Source: JAWXVE01 sp044425575 | GTDB lineage: Bacteria > Bacillota > Clostridia > Lachnospirales > Lachnospiraceae | Direction of reading: 5' to 3' | Assembly: GCA_044425575.1 (NCBI GenBank) | Contig: JAWXVE010000055.1 | Coordinates: 1-15,833 of the forward strand | Length of the DNA stretch: 15,833 nucleotides | Part shown: piece by piece, positions 7,068 through 13,365 of the stretch | How positions within the stretch are numbered: the first letter of the stretch is position 1 | Layout: each line of letters starts with the position of its first letter | Notes under the pieces: model-generated | Seen by the model: the letters and a program-made list of their open reading frames with translations, nothing else | Told to the model about the DNA's origin: nothing | The model's database searches: none | Made by a program: the position numbers and the translations under genes

Positions 7068-9431
7068 TACAATGGTGACACCTGCATCGCCTTCACCGAA
7101 TTCACCTAAACGATAAGAGGAAACTGTTGTAGAGCGTTTGAGATAGGAATGAACTGCTTTACGAAGTGCGCCAGTGCCTTTCCCATGTACAATTCGAACG
7201 TGAGTCAGATGGGATAAATAAGCATCATCTAAGTATTTATCCAAGGTGGCAAGGGCTTCGTCTACCGTTAAACCGAGCAAGTTAATCTCAGGGCGAATAG
7301 AAGCAGACTTATTAAAGTTATTTGTTCCGGAACTTCTCTTTGTACTAACCTTTGGAGCAAAAGTGTCCTCCTGTAATAAGGTGAGGTCCGTTATGGACAC
7401 TTGTGAACGCATAATACCACATTGTACGAAGAGATTTCCTTTTGCATCTGGTAGAGAGCTAACAATACCTTTTAAGCCAAGGGAAAGAACCTTCACGCTA
7501 TCTCCTAGCTTTAACTGGTTTGCTTTTAAAGGCTTTGCGGATGGTGCCTTACTCTGGGTAGTTAGCTTGGAATTCTTATCTTTAATACGCTCTCGTAGTT
7601 GGCTCCTAGATGCTTCTAGCTCTTTCATGGAAGAAGAACTACCGTATTTCTGGATATTACGTATAGTTTCATCAGCAGTACTTTTTGCTTCTTGCAAGAT
7701 TTCTCTTGCTTCTTCTTCGGCTTTTCTTATAATTTGCTGACGTGATTGTTCGATTTTTTCACGTTTGTTCTTTAACTGGTCTTCTAAAGTACGAATCCGT
7801 TCTTTATATTGTGCGATTTCTATTTGCTCTTGCTCAATAGTAATTCGGCTCTGCTCTAAATCAGATAGTAAATCTTCAAATCCCACCTTTTCGGCGGTGA
7901 TTTCCTCTTTCGCCAGTTCAATGATAGAATCACTTAATCCAAGCTTTGAGGATATGGCAAAGGCATTACTTTTACCAGGTATTCCAATTAATAGGCGATA
8001 AGTAGGACTTAGTGTAGCTACATCAAATTCACAACTTGCATTTTCCACTTCAGGTGTAGATAAGGCAAATACCTTGAGCTCACTATAATGGGTCGTAGCC
8101 ATGGTACGAATGGTTTTCTTGTGTAAATGAGTTAAAATCGCAATGGCAAGTGCTGCACCCTCCACAGGGTCTGTTCCTGCTCCAAGTTCATCAAAGAGGC
8201 ATAGAGAATTGCGGTCTGCCTTCTCCAACATGGTTACAATGTTAGTCATATGGGAAGAAAAAGTACTAAGACTTTGCTCAATGCTCTGTTCGTCGCCAAT
8301 ATCGGCATAGACTTCTTTGAAGATTCCAAGGCTACTGCGGTCCAGGGCAGGAATGTGCAGACCTGATTGCCCCATTAAGGTAAATAGTCCGACTGTCTTT
8401 AGAGAAACTGTTTTACCACCTGTATTTGGTCCAGTTACAATTAACAGGTCAAAGTCTTTGCCAAGATGAATGTCAATTGGAACCACCTTCTTCTTATCGA
8501 GAAGGGGATGTCGCCCTTTTCGTATATTAATATAGCGATCTGTGTTAAAAAGGGGCATAGTTGCATTGTGTTCCATGGCAAGATACCCTTTGGCAAATAT
8601 AAAATCTAAAGTAGTTAATATACGATGGTTCTCTAAGAGCGAATGGGTATGTTCGCCACACATAGCACTTAGTGTTGCAAGAATCACGTCGATTTCTGTT
8701 TGCTCTTGTAAGAATAATTCTTTTAGTTGATTATTTAAGTTTACCACTGCTGCTGGTTCAATAAAAAGGGTAGAACCAGAGGACGATTGGTCGTGAATCA
8801 TTCCATGTACTACATTCTTGTACTCCGCCTTCACGGGAATACAATAACGGTTGTTACGCATTGTGATTACAGGGTCTTGTAAATAAGTGCGAAAAGAACC
8901 ATTTACCATGGAATTTAGCTGGGTGTGAATCTTATCGTTGGTAAGTTGCACTTGTCGTCTAATGTGTTTTAAGGTAGTGCTAGCATCATCGTATAATTCC
9001 TCTTCCGAAGCAATGCATCGTTTCAGCTCAGCAGAAAGAGGTGTAAGTGGTTCTAAGAATTCAAAGTAAGAATCTAGGCAGTCATTGATACCTTCATTGA
9101 TCTTATCGTTGCGTCCATAGGTTTTCACACGATTGGTACATTCTAGTACGCTTGCGATTTTGAGAAGTTCTACAATGGATAAGACACTTTCAATTTCAAG
9201 TGACTTTAGTGAAGCAGTAATATTATGATTGCCCATAAAGTAAATGGAACCGTATTTAAAAAGGCGAGAAAGTGCGGCGCCAGTTTCTGTTTGTGCTTTA
9301 TTAATAATGGCTAAATTAATCTGAGGTGTTAATTCTTGACAAAGTAGTTTGCCAGATTCACTAGAGGCATAAGATGCCAATTGTTCCATAATCTTATAAT
9401 ATTCTAATGTTTGTAAGACGCGTGAGTTCAT
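7056..9431 (-). CDS. mutS2: MutS2 (RqcU-like) ATPase with Smr domain
   Basis: The protein has 791 residues, close to the usual size. It lacks the mismatch-recognition domain of MutS1. After the core helices comes the ATPase with Walker A GPNTGGKT (334-341), the STFSSHMTNIV helix and Walker B LCLFDELGAGTDP (410-422). A long coiled coil (about 500-650) leads to a KOW-like segment (LGDSVKVLSLGLKGIV) and a C-terminal Smr domain (716-791) with HGKGTGAL. In Bacillus, MutS2 binds collided ribosomes and splits them for rescue; suppression of recombination and nuclease activity are reported for other members. The motif at the Smr start is INLLG rather than LDLRG, a variant that may lack nuclease activity. 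ATG 9429-9431 follows AAGGA and a TATAAT box lies upstream. It heads the minus-strand run and diverges from the cassette at 9543. Confidence 0.96.
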   Translation of the reverse strand: MNSRVLQTLEYYKIMEQLASYASSESGKLLCQELTPQINLAIINKAQTETGAALSRLFKYGSIYFMGNHNITASLKSLEIESVLSIVELLKIASVLECTNRVKTYGRNDKINEGINDCLDSYFEFLEPLTPLSAELKRCIASEEELYDDASTTLKHIRRQVQLTNDKIHTQLNSMVNGSFRTYLQDPVITMRNNRYCIPVKAEYKNVVHGMIHDQSSSGSTLFIEPAAVVNLNNQLKELFLQEQTEIDVILATLSAMCGEHTHSLLENHRILTTLDFIFAKGYLAMEHNATMPLFNTDRYINIRKGRHPLLDKKKVVPIDIHLGKDFDLLIVTGPNTGGKTVSLKTVGLFTLMGQSGLHIPALDRSSLGIFKEVYADIGDEQSIEQSLSTFSSHMTNIVTMLEKADRNSLCLFDELGAGTDPVEGAALAIAILTHLHKKTIRTMATTHYSELKVFALSTPEVENASCEFDVATLSPTYRLLIGIPGKSNAFAISSKLGLSDSIIELAKEEITAEKVGFEDLLSDLEQSRITIEQEQIEIAQYKERIRTLEDQLKNKREKIEQSRQQIIRKAEEEAREILQEAKSTADETIRNIQKYGSSSSMKELEASRSQLRERIKDKNSKLTTQSKAPSAKPLKANQLKLGDSVKVLSLGLKGIVSSLPDAKGNLFVQCGIMRSQVSITDLTLLQEDTFAPKVSTKRSSGTNNFNKSASIRPEINLLGLTVDEALATLDKYLDDAYLSHLTHVRIVHGKGTGALRKAVHSYLKRSTTVSSYRLGEFGEGDAGVTIVDFK

Positions 9432-9462
9432 GAGTTCCTTCCTAATTGTATATTGATTTCTT

Positions 9463-9468
9463 ATTATA
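9463..9468 (-). promoter_or_regulatory. Candidate -10 box of mutS2
   Basis: A perfect TATAAT on the minus strand lies 31 bases before the mutS2 ATG, leaving room for a short leader with AAGGA. I see no convincing -35 hexamer at 16-18 bases (a TTGAAA lies only 10 bases away), so the assignment rests on the -10 box alone. Confidence 0.4.
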
Positions 9469-9542
9469 GTACCATAAATTTCAAAATATTTCTATTCATA
9501 ACCGTAAATTACAATCGTTATCCATAGACATGGGAGCGATAT

Positions 9543-9573
9543 CCTTTACAAGCATTCTTATATCAGCTATACT
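9543..9573 (+). repeat. 31-bp direct repeat, copy 1
   Basis: This copy matches 11008-11038 at 30 of 31 positions; the single difference is C at 9567 versus A at 11032. Both copies have the same orientation and lie 1465 bases apart, bracketing the cassette of regulator, secreted protein and membrane protein. Similarity falls off quickly outside the 31 bases. Confidence 0.9.
9545..9573 (+). promoter_or_regulatory. Sigma-A-type promoter of the regulator cassette
   Basis: TTTACA at 9545-9550 and TATACT at 9568-9573 are separated by exactly 17 bases, close to consensus. Transcription would start near 9580, giving an untranslated leader of about 79 bases before the TTG start at 9659. The same promoter, one spacer base different, stands before the htrA-like gene. 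Confidence 0.75.
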
Positions 9574-9658
9574 TGTATGAAAGAATGTACAGATAGGAGT
9601 TACGAAAAAGGAACATGCAAACTACTTGTTCGTGGCATGGCAAAGGAGGATAATCAGG

Positions 9659-10307
9659 TTGAAAAATAGACAATTGGATATTTTAATCTACTTGTTAAAA
9701 TATAAGAAAACAACATACAATGAACTTGCTTCCTATTTTGAAGTGAGTACGAAAACAATTGAGAGAGATATTGACCGACTTTCTACTACCGGTATACCAG
9801 TGTATTGTCAACAAGGATCTGGTGGTGGTGTGTACATTGACGAAAACTATAAATTTAATCAGTCTTTTTTTACGGTAGAGGACATTGGTCATATGATAAC
9901 AGCGCTGCATATAGCTAAAACTTTTACAGCTAATCCGCAAAATAAAGAGGTTTTCAAAAAACTTACTCTGTTAAATCCAGATTTAACTACATTTTTTAAT
10001 GAAAATATTCAGAAACATCTTTTTTTTAGACTTGTATGACCAACCAGTTGATTTTGAGCATGGTATTTTTGCTATGATCAACCATTGTTTAGATTTTAAA
10101 GTATATGCAACCATAAATGACGTGTTTGAGGTGGTGCCATTAAGCTATGTGTATAAGGTAGATGGAATCCATCTTTTTTGCTACAAAGATGATTATAAAT
10201 TACTAAAAATAGCAGAAATCAAGTCTTTTATACCATCAGAGGTAGAAGTTCAAGGAGAGTACATCTCTTATGAACAATGCCAAAATAAATTTAAAAATAT
10301 TTTTTAA
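9659..10307 (+). pseudogene. HTH/WYL-domain transcriptional regulator split by a T8 frameshift
   Basis: Translation probably starts at TTG 9659, preceded by AAAGGAGGA (9642-9650) at eight bases. The first part has an HTH_11/DeoR-type helix-turn-helix (TTYNELASYFEVSTKTIERD) and the turn SGGGVYIDENYKF typical of WYL regulators. It stops at TGA 10037-10039 after 126 residues. From about 10028 the next frame continues the protein with VVPLSYVYKVDGIHLFCYKDD and LLKIAEIKSF, a WYL-type sensor domain in which the W-Y-L triad is replaced, ending at TAA 10305-10307. Joining the frames by removing one T from the run of eight at 10020-10027 gives a continuous protein of about 215 residues. It is either a pseudogene, a phase-variable gene, a slippage-decoded gene or a sequencing error. 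WYL proteins bind ligands or nucleic acid and regulate adjacent genes. Confidence 0.78.
10020..10027 (+). repeat. Homopolymer T8 at the regulator frameshift
   Basis: Eight consecutive T lie exactly where the coding frame of the WYL regulator shifts. Seven T would restore one open frame. Runs of this length are prone to replication slippage and to transcriptional slippage. Confidence 0.85.
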
Positions 10308-10311
10308 ACTA

Positions 10312-10324
10312 GACACAATGTGTC
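10312..10324. promoter_or_regulatory. Palindromic operator candidate before the secreted protein gene
   Basis: GACACAATGTGTC has perfect 6-base arms around one central A. It lies five bases after the regulator gene's stop and covers the place where the -35 box of the downstream promoter is expected. Position and symmetry fit a dimeric regulator site, and the adjacent WYL-type regulator is the obvious candidate binder. Binding is inferred. Confidence 0.5.
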
Positions 10325-10334
10325 ACCTCTCCTA

Positions 10335-10343
10335 TGCTAGAAT
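10335..10343 (+). promoter_or_regulatory. Extended -10 promoter of the secreted protein gene
   Basis: TGCTAGAAT fits the extended -10 pattern TGnTATAAT with one change. No good -35 hexamer is present 16-18 bases upstream, where the palindrome at 10312-10324 sits instead. This would suit a promoter that needs, or is blocked by, a bound regulator. It precedes the TTG start at 10391 by 47 bases. Confidence 0.45.
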
Positions 10344-10390
10344 AGATTTGTAAACAACAAGTATATATTTTGAAAGAGAGGAAAATTATT

Positions 10391-10702
10391 TTGAAAAAAT
10401 TATTAACAATGGTATTGGTATTGGCATTGTCCTTAATGGCAGGAAGTAATGCGTTTGCGTCAAGTGGATTTGAAAATATGGAGAGTTCGTATATGATGGA
10501 TAATGGTTATTTGCAAATTACGGATTCTGGGAAAGTGGAGATAACACAAAAATATATAGACTATGTGACTGAGTCTTATAAAGATGATCCTAATATTCGT
10601 TTGGAATTTCATAATAATTCTGGCAAAGGAGTCATAGTTAGCGGAATTGTAGTGTTGACACCAGTACCAAGTACAACATTTTACTGGATTAAGTCACAAT
10701 AG
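10391..10702 (+). CDS. Small secreted protein of unknown function
   Basis: The protein has 103 residues. A typical signal peptide (MKKLLTMVLVLALSLMAGS, then NAFA) with a likely type I cleavage site after AFA leaves a mature protein of about 79 residues. The mature part has no cysteine. It begins acidic (SSGFENMESSYMMDNGYLQI), contains an aromatic/charged middle (VEITQKYIDYVTESYKDDP) and ends in a glycine/valine-rich hydrophobic segment (SGKGVIVSGIVVLTPVP) followed by STTFYWIKSQ. I recognise no family. I chose TTG 10391 because GAGAGG (10376-10381) lies nine bases upstream and the signal peptide starts properly there; an earlier TTG at 10370 would precede that site. A 53-residue membrane protein follows after 24 bases, so a secreted effector with its immunity or export partner is possible but unproven. 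Confidence 0.72.
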   Translation: MKKLLTMVLVLALSLMAGSNAFASSGFENMESSYMMDNGYLQITDSGKVEITQKYIDYVTESYKDDPNIRLEFHNNSGKGVIVSGIVVLTPVPSTTFYWIKSQ

Positions 10703-10726
10703 GTTGATGATAAGGAGGGAATGTCT

Positions 10727-10888
10727 ATGATTACTATAATTGCACTTATTATAGTATTTGCTTTGGCTATTTTATCACTGTGCCCTAGTAAGTACAAAAA
10801 TAATTTTATAAAGAAAAATGAAACGCTCATATTTAGAATATCTATTATAATCGTAGCAATCTTAATATTGATAGGTACACATTTATAA
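10727..10888 (+). CDS. 53-residue protein with two membrane helices
   Basis: ATG 10727 has AAGGAGGG (10712-10719) seven bases upstream, an excellent ribosome binding site; the in-frame ATG at 10721 is too close to it. The frame ends at TAA 10886-10888. Hydrophobic residues 2-19 (ITIIALIIVFALAILSLC) and about 34-50 (LIFRISIIIVAILILIG) form two membrane helices. They are joined by a basic loop (KYKNNFIKKNE), which by the positive-inside rule faces the cytoplasm, leaving both ends outside. It follows the secreted protein gene by 24 bases and precedes a strong terminator, so the two are probably co-transcribed. Size and topology resemble immunity proteins of small bacteriocins, but no sequence match is recognised. 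Confidence 0.65.
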   Translation: MITIIALIIVFALAILSLCPSKYKNNFIKKNETLIFRISIIIVAILILIGTHL

Positions 10889-10961
10889 TTTTTAATAAAA
10901 CTAGGCGCATTGGACAATCACAATAGAGTTAGACAAAGCGTACATATCCATGGGAATATAC

Positions 10962-11007
10962 AAATAGCTATAGCACTTGTAGACACTAGTGCTATAGCTA
11001 TTTTATT
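10962..11007 (+). terminator. Strong intrinsic terminator closing the cassette
   Basis: Perfect 16-base arms at 10962-10977 and 10988-11003 surround the 10-base loop TGTAGACACT, followed by a T-rich tail (TTTTATT, 11001-11007). It lies 73 bases after the two-helix protein's stop and directly before the promoter of the htrA-like gene, isolating the cassette's transcripts from that operon. The left-hand A-rich flank is weaker, so plus-strand use is favoured. Confidence 0.85.
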
Positions 11008-11038
11008 CCTTTACAAGCATTCTTATATCAGATATACT
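11008..11038 (+). repeat. 31-bp direct repeat, copy 2
   Basis: This is the second copy of the promoter-bearing repeat, differing from 9543-9573 by one base. It ends the AT-rich block and abuts the terminator tail. Confidence 0.9.
11010..11038 (+). promoter_or_regulatory. Sigma-A-type promoter of the htrA-like/yhaM/rlmD operon
   Basis: TTTACA (11010-11015) and TATACT (11033-11038) are 17 bases apart. Transcription would start near 11045, leaving a 30-base leader with GGGGAG eight bases before ATG 11075. Confidence 0.78.
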
Positions 11039-11074
11039 AGGACGTAAGAATAGGTGGAAGGGGGAGCTTAGTTC

Positions 11075-12379
11075 ATGGAAGAAAATGAACATTTTAGCTT
11101 TATACAAGAAAAAATTAAGCAAAAACCCTATAGTCGAAAGAAATTATTACGAAGAATGGCGATTACAGTTGCCATGGCAGTGATTTTTGGGTTTGTGGCG
11201 TGTTTTACCTTCTTAATATTAGAGCCGGTATTTAACAATTGGATTCATCCAGAAGAAGAAGCACAAATAATTACTTTTCCAAAGTATGAAGATGAGATAA
11301 CATTAGAAGACATTGTGACAAGTGACGAAGAGTTGGCAAGCGCAGAGCAAGTGCAGAATGACTTGGCAGAGTTGGCAGACGAAACACTGGCCATGTTTGA
11401 CGAGCTTTCAGGCGTGACCAATTATGAAATCCTACACAATGAGTTATATCAAATCGTCACGGAAGCAGAACGAAGCCTTGTAACAATTGAAAGTGTAACT
11501 TCAGATGTGGATTGGTTTGATAATCAATACGAACAAGGAGGAAGAACGTCAGGATTCTTAGTGGCGAACAATGGATTGGAACTAATTGTTATATTTCATG
11601 GTGATGCGATTAACTATAATGATACATTACGAGTTACCTTTTGCGATGATACCCAAGCAACTGCTACGGTGAAGCAAATTGACGAGCAGTCTCAATTAGT
11701 TGCCCTTGCAGTATCATTAGATGAGGTGTTAGAAGATACTTTGCAAGAGATTGAAATTGCAACACTTGGGTCATCGGTGTCAAGTTATATTATGGCAACA
11801 CCTGTAATTGCAGCAGGTCGGCCTTTAGGTTATCAAGATTCAATTGTATATGGAATGGTAACGTCCACGGACAATGAAATTACAATTGCGGATGGAGTAT
11901 ATTATTCCTTTACAACTAATATTGTAGGGAGTGAAGAAGCAAGCGGTGTTGTACTAGATCTGCAAGGGCGTATTGTGGGCATTATTGCACAGGAGTATGC
12001 ACGAGATGGCCAAGAGAATTACATTGTTGGAATGGGTATTACGGAAATCAAAGCGTTATTAGAGAAAATATCCAACGGAAAAGCAGTTCCGTACCTCGGA
12101 ATTCATCCTGTAGATGTACCTACATCCATACAGGAAACATTACAAGTGCCACAAGGGGTATATGTATCCACAATTGATATGGAATCACCAGCTATGAACC
12201 AAGGAATCCAGAGTGGTGACGTGGTTGTGGCCATTGATGAAACAGAGATTCGTAGCACCAGTGCCTACATGTCGAAGTTAATGTCTTTTGAAGCAGGAGA
12301 GACTGTACGAGTGACATTAATGCGACAATCTGGTAGTGGATATAAGGAAATGCAGATTGATATAACATTAGAAGATTAA
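11075..12379 (+). CDS. HtrA-like membrane protein with PDZ domain, probably a pseudoprotease
   Basis: The protein has 434 residues. A basic cytoplasmic tail (SRKKLLRR) precedes one membrane helix (about 28-50), an acidic linker (60-110), a trypsin-like HtrA fold (about 120-330) and a PDZ domain (about 338-434, YLGIHPV then GVYVSTIDMESPAMNQGIQSGD). The HtrA frame is clear from SGFLVANNG and LDLQGRIVGI. However, the catalytic segment normally GNSGGPL reads SEEASGVV (286-293), with Ala where the serine should be, and the Asp site (TDLAVL) reads SQLVALAV. His175 may survive. It probably does not cut peptide bonds and may act as an envelope chaperone or protein-binding scaffold. GGGGAG precedes ATG 11075. 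It is first in a tight operon with yhaM (25-base gap) and rlmD. Fold assignment is good; loss of activity rests on my manual alignment. Confidence 0.82.
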   Translation: MEENEHFSFIQEKIKQKPYSRKKLLRRMAITVAMAVIFGFVACFTFLILEPVFNNWIHPEEEAQIITFPKYEDEITLEDIVTSDEELASAEQVQNDLAELADETLAMFDELSGVTNYEILHNELYQIVTEAERSLVTIESVTSDVDWFDNQYEQGGRTSGFLVANNGLELIVIFHGDAINYNDTLRVTFCDDTQATATVKQIDEQSQLVALAVSLDEVLEDTLQEIEIATLGSSVSSYIMATPVIAAGRPLGYQDSIVYGMVTSTDNEITIADGVYYSFTTNIVGSEEASGVVLDLQGRIVGIIAQEYARDGQENYIVGMGITEIKALLEKISNGKAVPYLGIHPVDVPTSIQETLQVPQGVYVSTIDMESPAMNQGIQSGDVVVAIDETEIRSTSAYMSKLMSFEAGETVRVTLMRQSGSGYKEMQIDITLED

Positions 12380-12404
12380 AGATGAAGAATAGAATGGAGA
12401 AATC

Positions 12405-13352
12405 ATGAGATATTTAAAAGAGTTAAAAGATGGTGATAAAGTTTCGGAGATTTATCTATGTAAGCATAAACAATCTGCTATGACAAAGAATGGAAAGCAG
12501 TATGAAAATGTAATCCTACAAGATAAAACAGGAACGATAGATGCGAAAATCTGGGATCCAAATAGTATGGGAATTGCAGAGTTTGATAAGTTGGATTATA
12601 TTGATGTTAGTGGAGACGTTACAAGTTTTCAAGGTACATTACAATTAAGTATTAAGCGAGTGCGAGTGTGTAAAGAAGGGGAATACGAGGCTGGTGATTA
12701 TTTGCCAGTAAGTACGAAAGATATTGAAGTTATGTACAAGGAATTACTTGGATATATGGAACGTACAGAGAATATCTATTTGAAGAAATTGCTCCATAGT
12801 CTTTTTGTAAAAGATGAAGAGTTTGCCAAGCGATTTAAACAATCATCAGCGGCGAAAGCAGTGCATCACGGCTTTGTAGGAGGTTTATTAGAGCATACAC
12901 TTAGTCTTGTAAAATTGTGTGATTTTTTCTGTATGCAATATCCTATTTTGCAAAAGGATTTATTAATAACAGCTGCTATTTGTCATGATATTGGAAAAAC
13001 AAAGGAATTATCACTTTTCCCAGAGAATGATTATACAGATGCAGGACAGTATCTAGGTCATATTGTTATGGGAGTTGAAATGGTAGGAGAAGTCATTGGC
13101 ACCATTGATGGATTCCCCGAATCATTGGCACAACAATTAAAGCACTGCATTGTTGCTCACCACGGAGAACTAGAATACGGATCACCTAAGAAGCCTGCCC
13201 TAGCAGAAGCGATTGCACTTAACTTTGCAGATAACGTAGATGCTAAGATGCAGACATTTTTGGAAGCGATTGAGGCAACTGAGGAAACAGGGTGGATTGG
13301 GTATAATCGTTTATTTGAAAGCAATATACGCCGTACTATATTAGAATCATAA
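12405..13352 (+). CDS. yhaM: YhaM-type 3'-5' exoribonuclease (OB fold plus HD domain)
   Basis: The protein has 315 residues, almost the same length as Bacillus YhaM. An N-terminal OB-fold nucleic-acid-binding domain (about 12-90, with ENVILQDKTGTIDAKIWD) precedes an HD phosphohydrolase domain. Metal-binding residues are H164 in GGLLEHTLSL, H194/D195 in CHDIGKTK, H219, HH at 252-253 and D276 in NFADNVDA, so the active site looks complete. The family trims RNA, and also DNA in vitro, from the 3' end with Mn2+ or Co2+. GGAG lies five bases before ATG 12405. It sits between the htrA-like gene and rlmD (13-base gap), so it is probably transcribed from the promoter at 11010. RNA decay and rRNA modification sharing an operon is consistent with general RNA metabolism. 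Confidence 0.92.
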   Translation: MRYLKELKDGDKVSEIYLCKHKQSAMTKNGKQYENVILQDKTGTIDAKIWDPNSMGIAEFDKLDYIDVSGDVTSFQGTLQLSIKRVRVCKEGEYEAGDYLPVSTKDIEVMYKELLGYMERTENIYLKKLLHSLFVKDEEFAKRFKQSSAAKAVHHGFVGGLLEHTLSLVKLCDFFCMQYPILQKDLLITAAICHDIGKTKELSLFPENDYTDAGQYLGHIVMGVEMVGEVIGTIDGFPESLAQQLKHCIVAHHGELEYGSPKKPALAEAIALNFADNVDAKMQTFLEAIEATEETGWIGYNRLFESNIRRTILES

Positions 13353-13365
13353 TAGAGGAATACAT

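Noticed and set aside
7246..7740. Plus-strand open frame of 164 codons inside mutS2
   Set aside because: It is the antisense of the MutS2 coiled-coil/Smr region, with no ribosome binding site and composition typical of a shadow frame.
9577..9669. 30-codon open frame ATG 9577 in the regulator leader
   Set aside because: It lies at or before the predicted transcription start and has no ribosome binding site, so a leader peptide is unlikely.
10290..10308. AT-only inverted repeat TTTAAAAA-TAT-TTTTTAAA at the regulator stop
   Set aside because: The arms contain no G-C pairs, so a hairpin would be too weak for an intrinsic terminator; it is likely compositional.
10681..10917. Minus-strand open frame opposite the two-helix membrane protein
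   Set aside because: It overlaps a plus-strand gene with a much better ribosome binding site and the hydrophobic pattern is explained by that gene's complement; it also runs against the cassette's transcription.
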